From assembly GCA_910587055.1 (NCBI GenBank), contig CAJUKY010000001.1, forward strand, positions 124,001-188,000: a DNA stretch of 64,000 bases, given 5' to 3'. This stretch comes from Candidatus Gastranaerophilales bacterium (lineage in GTDB: Bacteria; Cyanobacteriota; Vampirovibrionia; Gastranaerophilales; Gastranaerophilaceae). Numbering within the stretch: the first letter of the stretch is position 1; every line of letters begins with the position of its first letter. Position numbers and translations under genes: made by a program. The notes beneath the pieces are model-generated. The model ran no database searches and was not told the origin of the DNA. It saw only the letters and a list, made by a program, of their open reading frames with translations. This document shows positions 58,294 to 64,000 of this stretch, in pieces.

Positions 58294-59541
58294 ATGGGGA
58301 TGAACGTTACAGGAGTAAACAGCTATTCAGCAAATGCGCTGCCAAGCACAGCGCCTAAGTACACAAGTCAGGTGCAATCAAGCTTGCTCTCACAGCCGGC
58401 TTATGATACGGTTTCTTTTTCAGGAAGAGCACAGCAATTGCAAACTCAAGAAAAAGAAGGTATGAGCACAGGTGCAAAAGTAGGGCTCGTTGCAGCTGCA
58501 GCTACAGCAGTGATAGGCATTTGGGCAGCATCACGCGGTAAGAAAATAAATACAAATAATGGCGAAACAACAAAATTGGTAAACAATATAAAAACAGGTT
58601 TAAAATCAATATTTACAAAAGCAGGCCGTGAATCATACAATACACTTGTTAAGAATTCAGATAAACTTGATGATGTTGCAAACGGTCTTAGAAAAGCTTC
58701 AGCATCAAATGTAACGGATGATATGGTAAAAGCTGCAGATGATAACGTTAAAAAACTAGAACAACAGGCTAAAGATTTAAGAAAAACAATAAATCAAAAA
58801 CAAGGCTTCCTGGATAGCTTAACCGATAAAACAACAGAAGAAGGAACAAAGCTGGCTGATGAAATAAAAGAATTGCAAACAAAATTAGATGATTTAGTAA
58901 AAACTGGCACTGATGCTACGGGTAAGACAACGCAAAGCAAAATACAACAGGCAAAAAACCAGCTACGCGAACTTTCTTATTCTCAGTCAGTAAAGGGTGA
59001 TAAAAACTTTGAACAATTGCTGGAAACACAAAGTGAAGCTGCAAAAAAACTTAGCAATCTTCAAGAGGCAAAGAAAACATTACAAAAACAAGAAACCGAT
59101 TTGGTTGATACAATAAATAAATTAACCGAACAACAAAAAGGAAAACTTCTAAGTTCAGAACAAGCGGAGACACTGGCCAAAAGTAAGGAAGAACTTGGAA
59201 AAATTCAATCAAAATTAGCTGAATTTACAGCTGACACCGGTGAAAAATCAATCAAAGCAGCTCAAGCAGCTGAAAAATCCGCTACAGGCCGTGCACTCAG
59301 CTACAGACATATGGCAGGTCAATGCAATATGGCTCAATTACAATATAATGACAGTAAAACAGCATATGAAGCTTTGGAAAAAACCCTTAATGCCACTCCG
59401 ATAAATTTACAATCTGCAGACGATATTAAAAAGCTTGCTGAATTAAAAACAGCTATGGAAACAAGCAAACAGGCTTTTGAAAAGGAACAGGCAAACTGGA
59501 CAACATTCATCGGAAAAGTTACAGACTGGTTTAAGAAATAA
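58294..59541 (+). CDS. F-x-G-tagged coiled-coil membrane protein, paralog of 55756
   Basis: 415 residues. SFSG (41-44), one transmembrane segment at about 60-80 (VGLVAAAATAVIGIWAAS), then almost continuous coiled coil to residue 400 (heptads of KLEQQAKDLRKTINQK type). Shares with 55756 the tag, the helix, the segment after it and the long helical tail, so the two are likely paralogs. Function unknown. GGAG ribosome binding site about 10 nt upstream of the ATG. A strong terminator follows 37 nt after the stop. Confidence 0.72.
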   Translation: MGMNVTGVNSYSANALPSTAPKYTSQVQSSLLSQPAYDTVSFSGRAQQLQTQEKEGMSTGAKVGLVAAAATAVIGIWAASRGKKINTNNGETTKLVNNIKTGLKSIFTKAGRESYNTLVKNSDKLDDVANGLRKASASNVTDDMVKAADDNVKKLEQQAKDLRKTINQKQGFLDSLTDKTTEEGTKLADEIKELQTKLDDLVKTGTDATGKTTQSKIQQAKNQLRELSYSQSVKGDKNFEQLLETQSEAAKKLSNLQEAKKTLQKQETDLVDTINKLTEQQKGKLLSSEQAETLAKSKEELGKIQSKLAEFTADTGEKSIKAAQAAEKSATGRALSYRHMAGQCNMAQLQYNDSKTAYEALEKTLNATPINLQSADDIKKLAELKTAMETSKQAFEKEQANWTTFIGKVTDWFKK

Positions 59542-59578
59542 CATACAGTCAAAGTTTCAAGATTCACCCCTTTTAATC

Positions 59579-59607
59579 AAAAAGCCTCTGATTTTCAGAG
59601 GCTTTTT
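59579..59607 (+). terminator. rho-independent terminator after 58294
   Basis: AAAAAGCCTCTGA pairs with TCAGAGGCTTTTT over a 3-nt loop; T-rich tail. Symmetric, usable in both directions. Confidence 0.92.
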
Positions 59608-59619
59608 GCACATTAGAGA

Positions 59620-59636
59620 TTAACATTTGTAACAAA
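59620..59636 (+). promoter_or_regulatory. TTAACATTTGTAACAAA element upstream of the MgtE_N-like gene
   Basis: One mismatch to the best copy; 94 nt before the GTG start. TTATTATATTATAAAG follows about 41 nt downstream as a -10-like region. Confidence 0.5.
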
Positions 59637-59730
59637 TATGCGGGGTGCTTAAAATTTAGCCTCCGCAAAAGTTTTTATTATATTATAAAGGCATTAGTAT
59701 GCCTTATAAAAACATGAAGGTATAAATCAA

Positions 59731-60636
59731 GTGATAGAGTTAAATCTGGATTTAGCATATCTTTCATATTATTACGCGTTATCCACAAAAAGGATAAATC
59801 AGTATGCTGTGCGTGATCCTGAAAATATAATAACTCTTGAAACTATGGCAGGGGCAGTTACTCTTGATAAAGAAGAGTTTATGAAGCTTATGACCCATCC
59901 TGCCAAAGTTGCAAAAATTCTGCAATTAGAACGTCCGAAAAACAGATATTTAATTCTTAAAAATTTAAATGAAAGAGATTTGGCAAAAATTCTGCCTTAT
60001 TTAAACTCAGAACAGCTTGCATGGGGGCTTCAATACTTTACATCTGAAAAACTCGAAGAATTAATAAATAAATTACCTACAGAACAGGTAGCAACTCTTG
60101 TCTTTCAGCATTTCGGAATGATGGACATCTTGAATTTGATGGAAGATGATAAGATGAATAAATTTTTAAAGAGCGATAAGCTTGAAAAAAAAGATGTAAT
60201 GAAATATTTTGAACAGCTTGATGATGATAAGTTCAGAGCCATTATGATGAAGCAATTCGGTATTTCAATGCAGGATAAAGGCAAAGGCGATTACATCAAA
60301 ATGATTGATGAGATGAACCCTGATAAATTCCTTGAATTTTTAATGAATTTTGAAAGAAAAGATAAAATGGAATTAATTTCAGGGCTTGTTGAGATTAATC
60401 CAAAATATATACTGGAATTTGATAATGAAGATATATCAAAACCGTTTATGCTGATGGATAAAGATAAAATACTAAAAACAATGCCTGTTTTAGATCCTGA
60501 ATTTTTAGCACCGATGATTGAAGAATTGCCGCCTGAATTAATTCAGGTTGTAGCAACACAGATTGACCCTGAAATTTTTGCGGAAATTCTGGTACAGGAA
60601 TTCCCTGATGTTCTAATGGAAATGCTTTTAGGGTAA
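59731..60636 (+). CDS. all-helical repeat protein, MgtE N-terminal-like
   Basis: 301 residues from a GTG start (GAAGG upstream; no ATG in frame nearby). Consecutive helical hairpins of the type LNERDLAKILPYLNSEQLAWGL and LPTEQVATLVFQHFGMMD resemble the MgtE N domain and the FliG middle domain superhelix. No CBS or membrane domain is attached, so it is not a magnesium transporter. A scaffold or flagellar-switch-related role is possible but unproven. It is a single gene between a terminator and a REP-like repeat. Confidence 0.6.
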   Translation: MIELNLDLAYLSYYYALSTKRINQYAVRDPENIITLETMAGAVTLDKEEFMKLMTHPAKVAKILQLERPKNRYLILKNLNERDLAKILPYLNSEQLAWGLQYFTSEKLEELINKLPTEQVATLVFQHFGMMDILNLMEDDKMNKFLKSDKLEKKDVMKYFEQLDDDKFRAIMMKQFGISMQDKGKGDYIKMIDEMNPDKFLEFLMNFERKDKMELISGLVEINPKYILEFDNEDISKPFMLMDKDKILKTMPVLDPEFLAPMIEELPPELIQVVATQIDPEIFAEILVQEFPDVLMEMLLG

Positions 60637-60675
60637 GATTATAATCGCTGCAAACATACACCCAAAGGTTAATAT

Positions 60676-60711
60676 GGATTGCCGCAGTCGTTAACACTCC
60701 TTCGCAATGAC
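60676..60711 (-). repeat. REP-like intergenic repeat (CATTGCGAAGGAG...GGCAATCC type)
   Basis: On the minus strand it reads GTCATTGCGAAGGAGTGTTA and ends in CGGCAATCC. This matches the widely distributed short intergenic repeat of the form CATTGCGAGGAG-CGA-ACGCGGCAATC, with ATTGC/GCAAT ends that can pair. The copy is imperfect. It lies between the MgtE_N-like gene and the PQ-loop gene. Confidence 0.65.
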
Positions 60712-60752
60712 AAAAATTTATATTGTTAATACAAAAATTGTTTTTCGTGTAA

Positions 60753-60766
60753 AACCGTATACGGTT
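60753..60766. repeat. AACCGTATACGGTT palindrome
   Basis: 14-bp perfect palindrome, 4 bp past the end of the PQ-loop gene. Possible operator or weak hairpin. Confidence 0.35.
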
Positions 60767-60769
60767 ACC

Positions 60770-61057
60770 TTAATTTATATTTTTAAAAGTTAAATTTTTT
60801 GGCATGGAGGGTTTTTTATACCTGTAATAAAAAAATGTATCAATTGCAACAAGAAACAGGTTCAGCGCATAAAGGTAAATTACCCAGTCATTATTATGTA
60901 AAACTTTATGAATCATGCCCGAAACATACCCTATCATCACAAGCCATAAAAATAAAATGCTTTTCCCTTCAACATTTTTTGTTCTGTATGTTTTTGCAAC
61001 CTGAAAAGGCCAGCTGGCGCCAAAGCACAGCATCATAATTGCTTCGAATATGCTCAT
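60770..61057 (-). CDS. three-helix PQ-loop (SemiSWEET-like) membrane protein
   Basis: 95 residues with three transmembrane helices at about 1-18, 34-54 and 60-78. The first contains a GASWPFQVAKTY segment like the PQ-loop of SemiSWEET/MtN3 sugar carriers; the P and Q are separated by one residue. These proteins dimerise to form a small transporter. The substrate is unknown. Single gene on the minus strand. Confidence 0.72.
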   Translation of the reverse strand: MSIFEAIMMLCFGASWPFQVAKTYRTKNVEGKSILFLWLVMIGYVSGMIHKVLHNNDWVIYLYALNLFLVAIDTFFYYRYKKPSMPKNLTFKNIN

Positions 61058-61209
61058 AAATCCTCTTTTCCTCTTTTTTAGGGCATTTTATTGAGGTAAA
61101 CTTTTTCCGCCCAAAAATTATACCATAAAAAATTTAAGGTGTTAATTTTTATATTTAATACACCCGTATATGGCAAAAATGAAGATTATATGTTATAAAG
61201 CTTGATATA

Positions 61210-61998
61210 ATGGAAAATCTGGTTGAAATAAAAAACGTATTTAAAACATATGAAACAAAGGGTGCATTTTTAGGGCAAAAAACAGAGCCTGTGCACACTC
61301 TGCGTGATGTGAGCCTTGATATAAAAAGAGGTGAAATCATAGGTCTTGTCGGGGAATCAGGAAGCGGAAAATCAACTCTCGGCAATTGCATTTTAAAACT
61401 TTTAGATATAAATTGCGGCGAAATTTTATATGACGGGAAAAATATTAAAGATTTTTCAAAAGCGGAAACAAAAGAATTCAGAAAAAAAACAGGATTAATT
61501 TTTCAAAATCCCTATTCAAGCTTGAATCCAAAGATGAAAATTAAAGAAATCTTAATGGAGCCTTTAATTGTTCACAATATTCAAAATAAAAAAAGAAGAA
61601 TAGTTATGCTGAATAATATTGTAAATCTTACAGGGCTGAATGCGGACGATCTGGAAAGATATCCTCACGAATTTTCAGGCGGGCAAAGGCAGAGGATTGC
61701 AATTGCAAGAGCTTTAATATTAAAACCGGAGTTTGTTGTGGCGGATGAACCTATTTCAGCGCTTGATGTGAGTATTCAAGCCCAGATAATCAATCTTTTA
61801 ATTGAATTAAAGGATAAATTCAACCTGACATATCTTTTTATATCCCACGATTTAAACGTTGTAAAATATTTATGTTCAAAAATTGCAATAATGTACAGGG
61901 GCGAGATTGTGGAAACAGGCACCACGGAAGAAATTTTCAACAGCCCGAAACATAAATATACAAAACTTCTTTTAGACTCCATCCCGGAGATTGTATAA
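61210..61998 (+). CDS. oligopeptide/dipeptide ABC transporter ATP-binding protein
   Basis: 262 residues, OppF/DppF type. Walker A GESGSGKST (about 45-53), ABC signature FSGGQRQRIAIARAL (about 158), Walker B FVVADEP, and an H-loop FISHD. The C-terminal SPKHKYTKLLL is the OppF-type tail. OppD and the permeases are not next to it, but the substrate-binding protein gene at 62803 lies nearby in the opposite direction. TATAAA about 10 nt before the ATG and no clear ribosome binding site suggest a very short leader. Confidence 0.9.
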   Translation: MENLVEIKNVFKTYETKGAFLGQKTEPVHTLRDVSLDIKRGEIIGLVGESGSGKSTLGNCILKLLDINCGEILYDGKNIKDFSKAETKEFRKKTGLIFQNPYSSLNPKMKIKEILMEPLIVHNIQNKKRRIVMLNNIVNLTGLNADDLERYPHEFSGGQRQRIAIARALILKPEFVVADEPISALDVSIQAQIINLLIELKDKFNLTYLFISHDLNVVKYLCSKIAIMYRGEIVETGTTEEIFNSPKHKYTKLLLDSIPEIV

Positions 61999-62027
61999 AA
62001 AACCGGCATTTAATAACTCATGCCGGT
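61997..62027 (-). terminator. rho-independent terminator for the minus-strand SIMPL/SBP unit
   Basis: ACCGGCAT pairs with ATGCCGGT over a 10-nt loop; on the minus strand it is followed by TTTTTT. It also lies just after the plus-strand gene but lacks a T-run in that direction. Confidence 0.85.
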
Positions 62028-62053
62028 AATTGTGTCGTATTTGAAATTTAATA

Positions 62054-62794
62054 CTATTTTATCCCAAAAACCACATTTGATACTGCGGTGATTTTCTTTT
62101 CAATTGAAGTTGTATCATTTATACCCCAGTCTGATACTTCGTTTGAATCCGGAGGGGTAATTTGAAATACGCCCATTCTAACGGAGCGGATTTTACCGAC
62201 CCTGTTATTTGTAGCTTTAAGCATTTCTTTTGCTCTGAATTTTGCATCAGCAGTTGCTTTTTGCAACAATTCGGCTTTTTTATCGGAGAGTCCTGAATAC
62301 AGATAATTCGGTTCAAATGAATTTATCACAATGCCTTTTTCAATCAATGAAGGAATTTCAAGATGAAGCTTTTTAATTAATTCAACATCTTTAGAATTAA
62401 TTTTTACAGTCTGTTCGTATGTATATCCTGAAATTTCCTGCGTTGAATAACCGTTTGGAGATGTTTTATATTTTGCATAATCATTTATGCCCAAAAAATC
62501 TATTTCATTATCCTTTATGCCTTTTGATTTTAAAAACTGAACAACAACGGGCTTCTGATTTGATAACATTCTGTAAGCTTCACTTCTTGAAGGGGATTCT
62601 GTTTTTATTTGAAATTTCCAAACTCCTGAATCAGATGTTACAATTTCACTGGCTGAGCCGGTTACCGTTATTTCATCTTTTGAAAAATTATTTGATATTA
62701 ATTTTGCGCCGAAAACAAATGCAAAAATTAAGCTTAATCCCAAAATAACAGCAAATACAACTATTTGTATCCTTGCAACCTTCTCAAACATCAT
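62054..62794 (-). CDS. membrane-anchored SIMPL-domain (DUF541) protein
   Basis: 246 residues. One N-terminal membrane helix (about 9-30) followed by a SIMPL/DUF541 domain (ITVTGSASEIVTSDSGVW start; SGYTYEQTVKINS middle). It differs from the 46047 protein in keeping an uncleaved anchor. Family function unresolved. It is 8 bp downstream of the substrate-binding protein gene on the same strand, so the two are probably cotranscribed. Confidence 0.85.
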   Translation of the reverse strand: MMFEKVARIQIVVFAVILGLSLIFAFVFGAKLISNNFSKDEITVTGSASEIVTSDSGVWKFQIKTESPSRSEAYRMLSNQKPVVVQFLKSKGIKDNEIDFLGINDYAKYKTSPNGYSTQEISGYTYEQTVKINSKDVELIKKLHLEIPSLIEKGIVINSFEPNYLYSGLSDKKAELLQKATADAKFRAKEMLKATNNRVGKIRSVRMGVFQITPPDSNEVSDWGINDTTSIEKKITAVSNVVFGIK

Positions 62795-62802
62795 CTCTCC
62801 TT

Positions 62803-64000
62803 TTATTTATCTATATAAATTTCTTCAATATTATGAACCGTGCCCCCTAATTGCGTCGGATAAATATTTTTAAATTTATTCCTTATAGCAACAATATTTA
62901 CAGGGCTGTAAAGATATATTACGGGATTATGCTCCGCTACTATCTTTTGATATTCATTATACAACTCTTTTCTTTTTTGTACATCGGTTTGAACTTTTGC
63001 TTCATCAAAAATTCTGTTCAATTCGGCTTCAAAAGGAAGGAGCCTGTCGGTTGATTTCATGTCATTTTCAGAGCGCTGATTAAAAAGGTGAAGCGTACCG
63101 TTTGAATGCCATACATTATTCCCCGAATGCGGCTCCAGAGGGTTTCCTGTTAACGACATAATGGCTGCTTCGTAATCAAGAGTATTTGTCATTCTGTTTA
63201 CAAGGGTATTGAATTCAACAGGTTTAAAATTTACTTTCATACCGAGTTTTGACAAATCTTCTTTGATACTTACGCCCGTTGCCTCTCTTTGAGTGTTTCC
63301 CGCGTTTGTTGAAAGCTCAAATTCAACCTTGTTTCCGTATTTATCGTATAAAACTCCGTCTTTCAGCACAAAGCCTGACTGTTTTAATAACTCACGCGCA
63401 TATTCAATATCCTGCGGGTGGCCTTTTGCAACTTCATCATTTATAAAAATACTTGAAATACTCTCTGCCGTATAAAGGGGCTGACCTACACCCGATAAAA
63501 CATTCAATACAAGGCTTTCTCTATCTATTGCCCAGTCAACCGCTTTTCTAAAATTTTCATCGTTAAACCACATCTGCTTTTTGGGGTCAATATAAAATTC
63601 TCCCTTATTATTTTTTCTTGTATTCATATTGAATACAATAAAGGAAGTGTTTGTTGTGGGACCTAAATTATAGAGAGTGTAATCGGAATTTTTTTCAAAT
63701 TCACGGTATCTTGAAGCCATAGACCCGGGGATTGTTGTTGTATCTGTTTCTTTCGCTTCAAATTTTATAATGTCATTATTTAAATCGCCCACAATAAGCA
63801 TTATCCACCTATCAAGATATGGCAGTTTATGTCCTTCTTTATCAATAACGTAATAATCAGGATTGCGTTCAAACACAACTCTTTGTGCGGGGATATATTC
63901 TTTCAATTTAAAAGCACCCGAAACTACAAAATCAGCGGGTTTTGTTGTTGTGGAATAAAAACTTCTGAAATATTCTTTACCTTTATCTACAGCGGGTTTA
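62803..64000 (-). CDS. oligopeptide ABC transporter substrate-binding protein (SBP_bac_5), 5' end outside window
   Basis: At least 398 residues visible; the reading frame continues past the right edge, so the signal peptide is not seen. The frame upstream of the first internal start is homologous (VVSGAFKLKEYIPAQRVVFERNPDYY is the family's GPF-x-L-x-E-Y segment, read here in pieces). MNTRKNN and FRKAVDWAIDRESL are also OppA/DppA/NikA features. It binds peptides or similar ligands in the periplasm for an Opp-type transporter. The nearby plus-strand ATPase could be its partner. Confidence 0.88.
   Translation of the reverse strand, partial: KPAVDKGKEYFRSFYSTTTKPADFVVSGAFKLKEYIPAQRVVFERNPDYYVIDKEGHKLPYLDRWIMLIVGDLNNDIIKFEAKETDTTTIPGSMASRYREFEKNSDYTLYNLGPTTNTSFIVFNMNTRKNNKGEFYIDPKKQMWFNDENFRKAVDWAIDRESLVLNVLSGVGQPLYTAESISSIFINDEVAKGHPQDIEYARELLKQSGFVLKDGVLYDKYGNKVEFELSTNAGNTQREATGVSIKEDLSKLGMKVNFKPVEFNTLVNRMTNTLDYEAAIMSLTGNPLEPHSGNNVWHSNGTLHLFNQRSENDMKSTDRLLPFEAELNRIFDEAKVQTDVQKRKELYNEYQKIVAEHNPVIYLYSPVNIVAIRNKFKNIYPTQLGGTVHNIEEIYIDK

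Noticed and set aside
1..64000. CRISPR arrays, insertion sequences, integrases
   Set aside because: No regularly spaced repeats, transposase motifs or integrase signatures were seen on either strand.

Overview
The window is AT-rich bacterial chromosome, densely coded on both strands. The best fit is a Gastranaerophilales/Melainabacteria-type (non-photosynthetic cyanobacterial lineage) organism. This is inferred from three things: a SLH-domain envelope protein, divergent flagellar rod genes, and many Sec-signal-less proteins that carry a short F-x-G motif near the N-terminus. No marker phylogeny could be run, so the assignment is moderate. I see no prophage, insertion sequence or CRISPR array.

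Layout. 1-8400 (minus): a run of two GH13-type alpha-amylase-like proteins behind two membrane proteins. 8572-11686: a TPR-NTPase overlapping rsmG. 11703-13309: a nanE/nanK-type amino-sugar pair. 13394-18006: tig-clpP-clpX followed by a SLH envelope protein. 18078-21019: an 814-residue protein ending in a RelA/SpoT-type synthetase domain (candidate toxin) and a small downstream gene. 21228-25092: clpB, a rod-like structured RNA candidate, and a repeat protein. 25209-31697: a phosphohexomutase, a REC-STAS regulator, a HAS-barrel/acidic/Tudor protein and a GT2 glycosyltransferase. 31725-33551: tRNA-Thr, tRNA-Tyr, an odd tRNA-derived element, tRNA-Thr and tuf. 33661-35877: a poly-C-interrupted papain-like gene next to a calpain-like gene. 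35929-38039: an ArsR regulator, a glyoxalase and two membrane proteins. 38042-43989 (minus): a PLP decarboxylase, deoB, a fliK-like gene, two rod/hook genes, flgB and flgC. 44013-51898: ligA, a SIMPL protein, mazG, hisG, a BacNaV-type channel, a GH24 lysozyme and a HEXXH protein. 51994-64000: ileS with an altered HIGH motif, F-x-G-type coiled-coil paralogs around a parDE-type pair, a MgtE_N-like protein, a PQ-loop protein, an OppF-type ATPase, a SIMPL protein and an OppA-type protein cut by the window edge.

How it fits together. Housekeeping modules (proteostasis, translation, DNA ligation, histidine entry step, flagellum, peptide uptake) alternate with accessory genes whose products look like effectors or surface and lumen enzymes: GH13, calpain, papain-like, zincin, lysozyme, RelA-type synthetase. 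Several of these accessory proteins share the F-x-G N-terminal tag, and several accessory genes share an upstream TTTGTAACAAA-type element. At least eight genes have a -10 hexamer ending 6-8 nt before the start codon, which predicts leaderless mRNAs. The strongest leads are the RelA-type toxin candidate, the poly-C contingency tract, the F-x-G protein family, the 23.9-24.1 kb RNA, and the element in the glyT position of the tRNA-tuf operon.
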